A DNA stretch of 64,000 bases from Parietaria judaica (taxonomy: Eukaryota > Streptophyta > Magnoliopsida > Rosales > Urticaceae): NCBI GenBank assembly GCA_954871525.1, contig OX940869.1, forward strand, positions 16,954,001 through 17,018,000, read 5' to 3'. This document shows, piece by piece, positions 12,001 to 22,322 of this stretch. The stretch's first letter is position 1; the number at the start of each line of letters is the position of its first letter. The notes under the pieces are model-generated. The model made no database searches. It was not told where the DNA came from and saw nothing but the letters and a program-made list of their open reading frames with translations. The position numbers and the translations under genes were made by a program.

Positions 12001-12440
12001 CCTATCGCACTACCACGCGCAATGCCACTGGTGATACCCGTTTTCTCTAACCTACGAAGTCGAGGCAGTCATCCCCGCCGAGATAAGCGTCCCCTCGCCA
12101 CGAGTCGAGTTCTTCGACGAAGAACGCAATGACGAGGCGCTGCGACAAGAGCTTGATCTTCTCGAAGAAAAGCGAAATGAAGCATACACCAGACTGGTTG
12201 CCCAGAAGAGAGTTGTAGAACGCTACTACAACTATAAAGTCAAGGCGAGACGTTTCTTGGAAGGAAGCCTGGTCCTGAGAAAAGTAGGCCAAAACACCCA
12301 AGTCCTCGGCGCCGGAACCCTCGGGCCAACTTGGGTAGGCCCATACCGCATCTCCAAGGTTATTCGGGATGGAACATATCGACTACAGGAAATGGGGGTT
12401 GCAAAATCCCCCGCCCCTGGAACGTCGAGCACCTGAAACA
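9046..12440 (+). pseudogene. Gypsy pol: RT - RNase H - second RNase H - integrase
   Basis: RT (about 9420-9990) has WRICIDYSDLN, MPFGLKNAGATYQRL and the catalytic YVDD at 9865-9876. The first RNase H runs to about 10600. There the frame meets TAA (10600), TGA (10606) and TAA (10702), but the phase does not change. A second RNase H follows (about 10736-11100: LHVDGASNANGSGAG, NNEAEYEALLAGL, YCDSQLIVNQV). Integrase has an HHCC finger (HERICGNH to CDKCQ, about 11408-11535) and the D,D,E core (WGIDLIG near 11615, ITDNGKQF near 11800, NGQVES near 11900). Two indels near 11970 and 12040 break the C-terminal part, which remains recognisable to about 12440 (GPTWVGPYRI). It would copy the RNA and integrate the cDNA, but this copy cannot. 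Confidence 0.92.
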
Positions 12441-12704
12441 GTACCACCAGTGAGCCCAACAAGGCTAGGGGTAAAAATAAAATGGAAATAGCTGAAGCTA
12501 AGATTCAACCGGAAGCTGAAGCAAAAATCCAACCCGAAGGAAAGCCCCGAAATGAGGTACCATCGGCTCTGAAATAGCTCCGACAGCCGGCATATGTAAA
12601 AGAAGAGCGCCACAAGAAGCGCCATATGATATATATAAAATCTTCCTTTTTCCGCGAATAAATGCCTTTTAAAGTTTACTCACAACCTTTACAAGCTTAC
12701 TTGG
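12441..12704. other. Spacer between Gypsy integrase and the central polypurine tract
   Basis: No coding sequence recognised; it contains a short A/T-rich tail. Confidence 0.6.
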
Positions 12705-12719
12705 AAACTGGGGGGTTGA
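12705..12719 (+). other. Central polypurine-tract-like site in the Gypsy element
   Basis: AAACTGGGGGGTTGA is nearly identical to the tract at 17910-17924 that precedes the 3' LTR, and to 467-481 in the other Gypsy element. It lies just after integrase and before the tandem array, about 5.2 kb upstream of the true 3' tract. It may prime an additional plus strand, or mark an older LTR junction. Confidence 0.55.
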
Positions 12720-12789
12720 TATAAGAAAGAGAAAGGAAAACACCAAAAAAAAAAATACCGAGAAAGGCTCGGATCCCGATCCCGCCAAC

Positions 12790-14165
12790 TCAGGCTACAA
12801 AGCCGCCTCTCAAGTAGTCCTCGGCTCGTAACCGAGCGCTTGTTGACGCGCAACTTGCCATAAGTCCAAGACTTATAGCGTTATATACAACGCGACCCGG
12901 CTCCAAGTCTACAAAGCCGCCTCGCAAGTAGTCCTCGGCTCGTAACCGAGCGCTTGTTGACGCGCACCTTTCCATAAGTCCGGGACTTATAGCGTTATAT
13001 ACAACGCGACCTGGCTCCAAGTCTACAAAGCCGCCTCGCAAGTAGTCGAGCGCTTGTTGACGCTCAACTTGCCATAAATCCGGGACTTATAGTGTTATAT
13101 ACAACGCGACCCGGCTCCAAGTCTACAAAGCCACCTCGCAAGTAGTCCTCGGCTTGTAACCGAGCGCTTGTTGACGCGCAACTTGCCATAAGTCTGGGAC
13201 TTATAGCGTTATATACAACGCGACCCGGCTCCAAGTCTACAAAGCCACCTCGCAAGTAGTCCTCGGCTCGTAACCGAGCGCTTGTTGACGCGCAACTTGC
13301 CATAAGTCCGGGACTTATAGCGTTATATACAAAGCGACCCGGCTCCAAGTCTACAAAGCCGCCTCGCAAGTAGTCCTCGGCTCATAACTAAGCGCTTGTT
13401 GACGCGCAACTTGCCATAAGTCGAGGACTTATAGAGTTATATACAATGCGACCCGGCTCCAAGTCTACAAAGCCGCCTCGCAAGTAGTCCTCGGCTCATA
13501 ACCGAGCGCTTGTTGACGCGCAACTTGGCATAAGTCCGGGACTTATAGCGTTATATACAACGCGACCCGGCTCCAAGTCTACAAAGCCGCCTCGCAAGTA
13601 GTCCTCGGCTCATAACTAAGCGCTTGTTGACGCGCAACTTGCCATAAGTCCGGGACTTATAGAGTTATATACAACGCGACCCGGCTCCAAGTCTACAAAG
13701 CCGCCTCGCAAGTAGTCCTCGGCTCATAACCGAGCGCTTGTTGACGCGCAACTTGGCATAAGTCTGGGACTTATAGCGTTATATACAACGCGACCCGGCT
13801 CCAAGTCTACAAAGCCGCCTCGCAAGTAGTCCTCGGCTCGTAACCGAGCGCTTGTTGACGCGCTACTTGCCATAAGTCCGGGGCTTATAGCGCTACATAC
13901 AGTGCGACCCGGCTCCAAGTTTACAAAGCCGCCTCGCAAGTAGTCCTCGGCTCGTAACCGAGCGCTTGTTGACGCGCAACTTGCCATAAGTCCGGGGCTT
14001 ATAGCGCTACATACAGTGCGACCCGGCTCTAAGTTTACAAAGATGCCTTGCAAGTAGTCATCGGCTCGTAACCGAGCGCTTGTAGACGCGCAACTTGCCA
14101 TAAGTCCGGGGCTTATAGCGCTACATACAGTGCGACCCGGCTCCAAGTCTATAAAGACGCCTCGA
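12790..14165 (+). repeat. 114-bp tandem repeat array, about 12 units, in the Gypsy element
   Basis: The block TCTACAAAGCC recurs at 12908, 13022, 13122, 13236 and 13350 and onward. Spacing is 114 bp, except one unit of 100 bp that lost 14 bp (near 13047). Each unit contains CCTCGGCTCGTAACCGAG, an inverted pair (CTCGG/CCGAG), and a conserved GACTTATAGCG. Units from about 13865 on form a subtype (GGGGCTTATAGCGCTACATA). Satellite-like arrays between integrase and the 3' LTR are known in Tat/Ogre elements. The minus-strand open frames here are repeat artefacts. Confidence 0.9.
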
Positions 14166-14797
14166 AAGTAGTTCTTGGCCCAAAACCGAGCGCTTGACGA
14201 CGCGCAACACGCGATGAGACCAGGGCATTGACCAAAATCCCGGAATACTCAAATACATGGCCAGAAGACAAATCTTATCCCGAGACAATCAGATAAGAGA
14301 CGAGCAGAGAGCCAACATACAAAATAAGAATTAAAGATCAGCGTCGTAGGTCAACATTATAGTTACAACACAAGTAGCTACTCCTAATAAACCACGGCGA
14401 CTCGCTACAGCGGAACATGTCCGCCTATACAAGAGGCGCGCCCAAAACTCATGCCACACGCGGCAAAACTGAAAACTACAAGCTCTATACACGGGTAAAT
14501 ACAAACTCCCCATTGTTTCAAAAAATAAGAAAAAACAACAAGAGCAACATGTCACGACGGGTGATCGTCGCCATCATCCGTGGCCTCATCGTCCGTAGCC
14601 TCATCGTTCGTGGCCTCATCATCCACCGCATCATCTCCGGCAACCGCATCCTCCGCCCCCTTACCGGCAGGGGCAAGGTGATCAAGATCAGGAACATAAT
14701 GATCGGCCGCGACGAAAGGTGTGGCCGGGGGAGCATGACCCCGAGCTCCGCCGGCCACGCTATCCACACTATCAACCCCCGAATGATGAACGCCCGC
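14166..14797. other. Gypsy region between tandem array and antisense gene
   Basis: No gene recognised. 14560-14690 is a short run of diverged 'GCCTCATCGTCCG' repeats that gives open frames in several phases. Confidence 0.5.
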
Positions 14798-15304
14798 CTA
14801 GAACGATACCCCATTCACCAGGAAGTTCATGATCGGCCCCGGAAGAGGAACGAGAGCAATAAAAGGCTCCAAAATTGCCATGACGTCTGGCGGAACCTGG
14901 TGGTTGTGGAGAAAGGAAGTGCAGAGGTACATGTGGGTGTTTGCCTGGAGCATACCCACCACACCATTTATGAAGCCTTGCCACTTTGTAGAATCAAGCT
15001 CGAGGGCATGCGCGCTATCTCTGATATCTATCTCCAATGCCTCGTGGGCAGCCCCGAGCTGCGAAGAGTAGTGTGCGGCATCGGCCGAAGAACGAAGGGC
15101 CTCTCTAGAGACAGCTAAATGCCCCTCGTGAGACTCTCGGATGATCTGTAGTGCCGCAGCCATATCAGAATGCGAGGAGTCGGCTCGCCGCCCGGCCTCA
15201 TACGCCCCGGAATATTCCACCTGGCCCACAGGAGTGGTCTCTCCATGTGACCCTTCGGCACGGCTAGATTCTCCGCGAGCTAAATAGCTATACGGAGGCA
15301 TCAC

Positions 15305-15380
15305 CTGCAACAAATAAAAATCATGAGTATGCGCTCTCGCGAAAATAAAAATAAAGAGCCAACGAAGCAATGAGACGTAC
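15305..15380 (-). other. Predicted intron 2 of the antisense gene
   Basis: 76 bp, with donor GAG|GTACGT and acceptor TTTGTTGCAG|GTG on the minus strand. Exons join at a codon boundary, and the intron has in-frame interruptions if read through. Confidence 0.7.
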
Positions 15381-15685
15381 CTCCTGACCGGCTCCGCCCA
15401 TGGGAGCATAACCGGGATACACCGGCCCAGGCGCCGGAACCTGGCAATAGGGTGCGGAGGGGTAATACCCCGGAAATGCTGAGTTTGCCAATGGAGGCTG
15501 ATCGAATACAGAGCCATGCGCCCAAGTAGGCGCGCCGTAACCATGATCCCCTCCCGGCAAAGAAGGCACCCCAAGCGGAGGGACATGATCTGTTCCCCCA
15601 TAACCAGAGGCAGGAATATCATATGGCTCCGCGCCGGTCAGAAAAGGCAGAAGACCCCACGGCCATTCACCACTGCGGTCCATAT

Positions 15686-15764
15686 CTGCAAAAGAAAAAA
15701 CAAACAGGTCAGTCACGGAGTATGACAAAATAATCAGTACAGGTAAAGAAGCAGAAAAAACTAC
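15686..15764 (-). other. Predicted intron 1 of the antisense gene
   Basis: 79 bp, with donor TATAC|GTAGTT and acceptor TTCTTTTGCAG|ATATGG on the minus strand. Joining gives an in-frame ATA CAT ATG continuation into the next exon. Confidence 0.7.
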
Positions 15765-16480
15765 GTATAGCGATGGACCTCTCTTCAAAGCTTGGCACTG
15801 GATCAACTACGGTCTCAGGAGACATCCACCCCGACCGAATCCAGGCTTCCCTCGTTAAAAAAGAAGCAAAACGTCCAGGAATGGCGGACCCCGTCAAGAA
15901 AAAGCTGACGAAGCCCCGATCCTCGACGCCGGTGCTCATGAACAACCGAGGGATCCCGAATCCTCGGGGAATGGATCCCAGATAAGCACTTGGGACCCAA
16001 ACCCATCGACTGTGCCAGTCCGGGTCTAGAACCGGACCCAAATCTCTGACCCAGAAGCCCCACACGGCCATCCTGGGAAACAACGATGGGTAGAAGTCTC
16101 CGGAGCTGGGTAGGAGTGACATCTCGACCTCGTCTCTCCCGCCACATCGAGAAAATCCCAGCGGCAAACCACCAGGTATCCGGGTAGACTTGAAGCGGAT
16201 GCAAGTCCAGCGACACTAGAAGCCGCTCTAACAGAGAAGGGATCGGCAAGGAAAAACCCAGCCGAAGACTCTTCAAAGGACTCGCGACCATCCCGTCACG
16301 GGGATATCCGGGGAGTTCCCCCTTCGACAAGGCACACACCCCCGACAAGACGAGGCGTTCGGCCCTAAAAAAGCCCTCAAGCTCCGCCGAAGTAACGGAA
16401 CTCGGAATATTAACGTCCGGGAAAAGTAAGGGAGAACGCAACCGATAAAGGTCACCCTCACCCGAAGAGGCCCCGGCTCT

Positions 16481-17625
16481 CCCCCTAACTAGCCCCGGCT
16501 CTCCCCCTAACTAGCCCCAGCACCATGACATGGTCCTTCCACGCCATGAACTCCATGAGCAACACCTGCGGCAGCCCTAATACTATCTACATCTACACCG
16601 GGGGATCTCATACCCGCTCCCGGAACCACAGAAAAATTATGTGCAGGACCCGTCATGGGGTGACCTGCCTCCGCCAATGAAGATTTCGACGACCCGAATA
16701 TCAACCGGGGCATCGCACGGAAAACCCGTTGGAATTTTGAGGTTCCCGGAAAATCAGCCAGATACCACTGGCCGCCGGCATTGGCTGCCATCGTCACCGA
16801 TATAGTCACCGGCCGGCCCCGACCACCGCGGGCCCCACGGACCTCGGGATATTGACGGTCCCGACCGGAACTGCCCCCGCGGATCCGGAGCAAAGACAGA
16901 CTCGCCGGAGCCACCCTCGCCGCTGTAGGAACCCCGCCGATAAAACGGGACGGGCTCCTGCCGGCCGAGGAACCCACCGGAGCGGATAAAACGAAGCAGC
17001 CCGGCCGAGCTGTCCCATCGCCGGCATCACTCGACTCCGGCACAGACCCGCTCGCCCGAACTTCTCCGACATGACGCCGCCATCCGCCGCCGACGACTGA
17101 GCCCACAGATCGGGCCACAAAGGACCCAATCTCGCCGGAGCATGGCTCCCGCTCACCCGATGAGGATCGGGCTCTCCCCTCTTCATCGGCGTCGACCACC
17201 GGCCCAAGCCCGCTCGCCCGAGTCGTGCCGTCGCACCACCCGCCATCGCCATCGCCGGCAACCCCCACAGCCCCGATCGTGGGGATCGGGTCACCTCCGA
17301 GGACTCGCGAGTCAAGCCCACGCGAGTTGGGGCTTGACCGAGCTCCTCCGCCACCACCGGCGTGCTCCGACAGCCCAGATCTGGTCGACCTCGAGCCACA
17401 ACCCTCAGGCAACCACCTCCCGCCGACGACGGAGCCCACGGCCTAATCCTCGACGAGCTCGAGTTCGCCCGAACCAAACGGAGCCAAACACAACTCCCCG
17501 AGCTCCGCCACCTCGCCGGCGGCCACCGCTGACCTCACCGGACTCGCCTCACCAAGCTGGTCATGGTGCTGGCCCTCTCCGGCGACGACGAGCTCCGGCG
17601 AATAGGCGGTGACTGATTTCTCCAT
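16481..17625 (-). pseudogene. GC-rich upstream part of the antisense gene, uncertain coding
   Basis: Several overlapping minus-strand frames (17625-17443, 17477-16806, 17439-16507) are open, largely because the sequence is GC-rich. The frame ending at 16507 has a plausible segment (WYLADFPGTSKFQRVFRAMP), and 17625 starts with an ATG in reasonable context. I cannot decide the true exon structure. It may be the N-terminal, low-complexity part of the antisense protein. Confidence 0.35.
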
Positions 17626-17909
17626 TTCAGACTCACGGGTTCTCGAGAGAAAAAGTCGCTCGATTTCGATTTTGAGTTCTAAGACTTCTTTTTTTCGAAA
17701 ATTATGACGAGGCTCGTGAAATGGGGAAACTAGATAACGAAAGGACGGACACGATGCAAAAATCGAAATTAAAAAATATTACCCGGTAAAAAAGTTACGG
17801 AAGAAAAACGTACCTTTTACTATTCACCGGACGAAAATAAGCTCGTGAATCCGAATGAGCCGTCCTGCCTCTAATTTATAAAGTTTCTAGGAAATTAAAA
17901 ATTCCCGAA

Positions 17910-17924
17910 AAACTGGGGGGTTAA
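17910..17924 (+). other. Polypurine tract of the Gypsy element
   Basis: AAACTGGGGGGTTAA lies directly before the 3' LTR start at 17925 and is the priming site for plus-strand DNA. Confidence 0.8.
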
Positions 17925-19347
17925 TGTTATGGGTATTTTACGAAATTGATTTAATATTAATTATCAAAAGAAAAATTATTTAAATTAATTTTTCTTTTAT
18001 TAATTAATTGATTTTATAATCAATTTTGCCCCAAATTATTCACCGGAAACCCGTTTTGAAAAATAAAGGGTCCAGATGATCCCAAAAATATCGAAATACC
18101 CAAAATCGATATAAAATTTGTAAAAAACGGCCTCGGGAAACACCCGGGGCCTCCGAGACACGGGAGGAAACTCCCGGGCGGGCCCCACAGGCCCCAAGGG
18201 TCACCCGAGTGGGACCCACAGCCCCCAAGGGCCACCTGACACGCGCCAGGCGACCCAGCCGACCCACCAAGGGTCAAGTTGACCCTTCCACATGGCGGCC
18301 AGCCATTGGCCGCGAGGAAACCCTGCAGACCACAGGGAATCGACGCGTGGCCGCTGACGCAAGGCATAACGCGGCTGCTGGCGTCAGCCCTTGCTGCCAC
18401 GCGCGTGGTTGCGCGTCACAGCCACTGTTGAGAACTCGCCCTAAACTCTCTCTACACCCTCTAGAGAGAGAGGGTGTAGAGAGAGTCACATCCCCAAGGG
18501 TCACCCGAGTGGGACCCACAGCCCCCAAGGGCCACCTGACACGCGCCAGGCGACCCAGCCGACCCACCAAGGGTCAAGTTGACCCTTCCACGTGGCGGCC
18601 AGCCATTGGCCGCGAGGAAACCCTGCAGACCACAGGGAATCGACGCGTGGCCGCTGACGCAAGGCATGACGCGGCTGCTGGCGTCAGCCCTTGCTGCCAC
18701 GCGCGTGGTTGCGCGTCACAGCCACTGTTGAGAACTCGCCCTAAACTCTCTCTACACCCTCTAGAACTCGCCTCCCCTCAAATATCACTCTAATGTTGAG
18801 CGTCGGAGGTGAATCAGGGGGTACCCCCCCCCCCCGATCTCGGGTGTTGTTTTGTTCAGGTTCTGAGAGAGAGAAAACACAATTGAGCGGAAGCTCTGGA
18901 GAAGATTCTGGCACGATCTAAGACCCTCCTTGCCAGGGTTCTAGGTCCGTGAGGTGCTTGTTCTATCCACTGGTCTTGTATCTCGGCAGATATACTGACT
19001 ACGCGGATAGACCGAGGACCCGAATCTGTCCCCGTGACGCCGGTTGAGGGTCTGGTCTACCAGGGTTCACTGGAAAGTCGATACTGTGACCCCCCCCCCC
19101 TACACGGTGGTCAGGAATCCGTTTTTGGTGTCCCGAACCTGTAATCCGGGTAAGTCCTGGCCCTATTAGCGACACGTAGTGGAGTTTACCACGGGTTTTT
19201 GATCACCGAGTCAGCGGAGGGTCCGATTGACTCGAAAGTCTATGAGCCCAAGCCCTAAAGTCAAAAAAGTCAACGAGACGACATTGGGCCCGGCCCAACA
19301 CGAGCTATTGAGCCGCTGAATGTTGGAAGCATTTTTCTGCATCAACG
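17925..19347 (+). repeat. 3' LTR of the Gypsy element (1423 bp), rearranged
   Basis: It has the same ends as the 5' LTR; its last base is G instead of A (CATCAACG). A block of about 290 bp (18190-18480) is repeated at 18490-18780. At the junction lies a perfect foldback of the CTCTCTACACCCTCT tract. In both blocks the 5' LTR segment with the TATA box is missing, and CACTGTT joins directly to GAGAACTCG. The C-run after GGGGGTA is shorter than in the 5' LTR. Confidence 0.9.
18446..18486. repeat. Perfect palindrome at the duplication junction of the 3' LTR
   Basis: CTCTCTCTACACCCTCT is followed at once by its reverse complement AGAGGGTGTAGAGAGAG, with only a few bases between. The 5' LTR has the left arm only (about 5415-5435). 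Confidence 0.85.
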
Positions 19348-19352
19348 TGAAG

Positions 19353-19720
19353 CATTATAGTTTAAAATTTTAAGAGAAATAGGAAGGAAACAAATAGCAA
19401 ATGCACTACAAATTACACGTGCCGTATCCTTAATGTCTGTTTATGGCTTTAAGGAGGCTGGTTTTGACCAGACATAATTCTCGGAATTTTCGTTATCAAT
19501 TACATTAATTTCCGCAACTAATTTCGAACTATTAGTGGGCCCGAAATTACAAGCATTTTGGGCTCAGAATCATTATCTTTGACTTTGGGCTTAGTTGGCT
19601 TTTGCTTTGAAGCCCAATGGCCAATACTACTACACCATAATAATGACTGATTCTAGGTTCAATAGGGTAAATACAAAAAAACAAAGAATAGTATTTTAAA
19701 GGACACAAAATTTTAGGGAA
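19353..19720. other. Unannotated flank of the Gypsy insertion
   Basis: No gene or repeat recognised. It continues the pre-insertion sequence interrupted at 4697. Confidence 0.5.
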
Positions 19721-20799
19721 AATTGCGGCAAAAATACCCAAATTTTGGTCAACCTGCCTCCCGTGTACCCAAACTTTAAAACTGGCGGCAAAAATACCCA
19801 ACGTGCGTTGACCGTGACTTTGGCATAAAACCGTTAATTTTTCCATTAACATTCGCAATGTTGTCGTTAGCGGCAAAAATACCTAAACTTTTTTTTTTGA
19901 AAAAAAAAATTAATTTTTTTAATTTATATATTATTTTCTTTACTTGATTAGTGATAAATACTTGAATTCCAAATACATAGAATAACACAAAAGTTAGTCA
20001 AAACATCAATTGACTACACCTAATCATGAATAAAACAATTACATAGTTAATTTAAGGTTGATAGTCAAACTTTAAACAAAAACTTAATCATATTGTTTTT
20101 ATTACATTTGACTATCTTAATTAGTCCCCAAAATATCTATTAGATATTTAATACGGATTTAAAAAAAATAATTAAAAAACCCGGACCCGGACATATCCGG
20201 GTTCGGAAAAACACAGATCCGGATAAATAAATATTCGGACATGTCCGGATCTGGATATTTATTTAAAAAAATTAAAGCCCTTTAATTCCGGGCCGTTGGA
20301 TGATCAAGATCAACGGCCCAGATAAAACGGTATTAGGGACTAAACAATAAATAAAACACTTTTAACTAAAAAAATAATATAAAAATAACCCGAATCCGGA
20401 CCTTTCCGAGCTTTTTTTTTAAATATCCTAAAACGGCACCTTTAATCGTAAGATATTTGGGGGACTAAACTAAATATATAGCATGGCATCTCAAAGAAAT
20501 ATTATATAATATGTATATATACGTGTGAAACTCTTAGCGCATATATCCTCAAATTATGATAATATAATATGTATATTTTGGTCATAACTTGATAATATAA
20601 TATGTATATTAAAAAAATTCAAAAAAAAAAAGTTTGGGTATTTTTGCCGATAACGGCCACATTGCGAATGTTAACAGAAAATTTAACGGTTTTATGCTAA
20701 AGTCACGGTCAACGCACGTTGGGTATTTTTGCCGCCAGTTTTAAAGGTTGGGTACACGGGAGGCAGGTTGACCAAAGGTTGGGTATATTTGCCGTAATT
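19721..20799. mobile_element. Non-autonomous DNA transposon with inverted repeats of about 175 bp
   Basis: Left arm (19721 to about 19895) and right arm (about 20625-20799) are near-perfect inverted copies. They begin AATTRCGGCAAA and share TCAACCTGCCTCCCGTGTAC and CAACGTGCGTTGACCGTGAC. The middle has no coding sequence but has repeated 'ccggac' motifs (20180-20270, 20390-20410). I could not see a clear target duplication. Long arms without a transposase suggest a Mutator-like non-autonomous element. It resembles 48167-48635 in its terminal motif (GGCAAAAATAC). Confidence 0.75.
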
Positions 20800-21945
20800 A
20801 CATATTCTTAATTTTATTTTATCATGATAAGAGTATCAAATATAATATTTCAGCAAAGCTGCCTTAAAAAAAATCTAATGTCACTGTAAGTTCCCAGTGA
20901 CTTTTTTTTATGACTCATCCGTAATGGTACTTGTCACGTTTTTCTAGTATCACTGGACAACGGAATTAATATAGCATTGATATCGTTGATTCTAATCCCG
21001 AAGTCAAATTAATGTGGTGTTACGCAAGATCTAGGGTTTGTTTACTAAAACAACACCGAAGTCGGAGATGCTAACTCCAATTGTGGGGTTTTACAAACTC
21101 AGACTTTGGTGTTAGCATATTAGAATACGGGAGAAAGTGGAATATGTGGACGTATAAAAAGATCACAAGCGACATTTGACTGATAAGTCATAATGGAAGT
21201 CACTTGGAACGATGACACGAAAAAAGTTAATATATTGATACTTTTACATGACCAAATAAGATTAGGAATATGATGTAAAATTTTGTGTACTTCATATACT
21301 TTTACCTATGTTTGCGCCGTTTAATATAGTATCATTTTATCACTAATAGGAGAAGTTTTTCGCAGAAGTGCCCAAAATTGTGGGCAATGTAGACACACAT
21401 ATTCTTCTACAGAAAATTCACCGGTATATGTTATTTAAAGTGTGGCATATTATATTAAATGACATCAATAATATTTTCCGTTAGTAGGTTCTAATTGACA
21501 TTTGTTGAGCTAAGAAAAATCATATTTTTCATCATTTTTCATTAAATTTATGCTGCTCATATATACTAGCAATTTAACCCCAAAAATGCAGTATCATTTA
21601 TTTTGTACTTAAGAAATACTTACACAAATTTTTAACCCCAAAAATAAACCTTGGAAAATATAATTTTACATTTTTACCCTTACAAATTACAGCATATATG
21701 TACATATATTCAAATAGCCCCATATAGTATATAAGAATTAATAATGAAATGGACACCAACGTAATTAATAACCTTTCTTAATAATAATTAATAAAACCCA
21801 TGTTTAAATACATGATATTGACTTGTTCTACAGTGAATACCAGATAAATAATTTTTTTTAATTTTGAGTAGCGAACATAAATAGTAGTAAGCTACTTTAA
21901 ATCTTTAATGGTACGTCTTTTTTCAGATAATAATTCCAAAAAATG
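20800..21945. other. AT-rich intergenic stretch
   Basis: No gene recognised. 21045-21120 holds a small inverted 'caccgaagtc.../...gactttggtg' pair of the kind seen in the repeat family at 32.9-34.6 kb. Confidence 0.5.
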
Positions 21946-21950
21946 ACATC

Positions 21951-22193
21951 TGTTATAAATTCACTAACTTTGCACCTTGAATTTAAGTGGTAAGAAATTT
22001 GGTGAGTGGTGTGTTTTTTTATGGAAAAGATGATGGAGAGAAGTAAGATGTGAGTGAGATAAATGTAAGTGTAGAAATGTGAGAGGTGAATTTTATTCAT
22101 CCACTTAGGGGGGTATTTATAGGAAATTTGGAGCATACAATTATTGACTAATATAGTGTGAAAATAAATGAGCATTTCACATTATACATAACA
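21951..22193 (-). repeat. 3' LTR of the young Copia element (243 bp)
   Basis: Sense start TGTTATGTATAATG, sense end GAATTTATAACA. TATA box on the minus strand at 22114-22121. Confidence 0.95.
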
Positions 22194-22206
22194 CTCCCCC
22201 TTGGAA
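22194..22206 (-). other. Polypurine tract of the young Copia element
   Basis: On the minus strand CCAAGGGGGAG directly precedes the 3' LTR start TGTTATG. Confidence 0.8.
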
Positions 22207-22322
22207 TGCTCATTACAAGAATTACGTGTTCATGCTGCCTCATTAAAAACCTTACTAGGAAAAACCCAGTGGGATAAAAACCATAGTAAGGAAAAAAGAG
22301 TGCAGTCACGTAAAGCTCCCCC

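Larger units (their letters stand above)
14798..16480 (-). pseudogene. Antisense spliced gene inside the Gypsy element (plant 'putative gypsy type transposon' domain)
   Basis: The minus-strand frame 16441-16100 encodes a segment (LRLGFSLPIPSLLERLLVSL, LHPLQVYPDTWWFAAGIF) like the plant family I know as 'putative gypsy type transposon' (Transposase_28-like). A frameshift near 16090-16130 leads to the continuing frame (LFPRMAVWGFWVRDL and on). Two introns then follow: 15764-15686 (donor GTAGTT, acceptor TTTTGCAG) and 15380-15305 (donor GTACGT, acceptor TTGTTGCAG). Both joins keep the reading frame. The last exon (15304-14798) encodes a Ser/Ala-rich, probably helical region and stops at 14798. 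The function is unknown; antisense ORFs occur at this place in Tat elements. A 22-bp tandem duplication near 16476-16520 disturbs its 5' part. Confidence 0.72.
4698..19347 (+). mobile_element. Complete Tat-type Ty3/Gypsy retrotransposon, 14.65 kb, with 5-bp target duplication
   Basis: LTRs at 4698-6037 and 17925-19347 share their ends (TGTTA(C/T)GGG and CTGCATCAAC). The 5 bases before the element (4693-4697) and after it (19348-19352) are both TGAAG, a target site duplication. Internal order is PBS, minisatellite leader, gag, protease, RT, RNase H, a second RNase H, integrase, a polypurine tract in the middle, a 114-bp tandem array, an antisense gene, then the polypurine tract. A second RNase H plus an antisense ORF before the 3' LTR is known for the Tat lineage (Ogre, Retand, Grande relatives). 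Every coding part carries stops or frameshifts, so this copy is not autonomous. Confidence 0.93.

Noticed and set aside
12790..14146. Long minus-strand open frames over the tandem array
   Set aside because: They simply repeat the unit (114 is divisible by 3) and resemble no protein.
12790..14165. CRISPR-like regular repeats
   Set aside because: Units are 114 bp with no spacer: the whole unit is repeated. It is an element-internal satellite in a plant genome.
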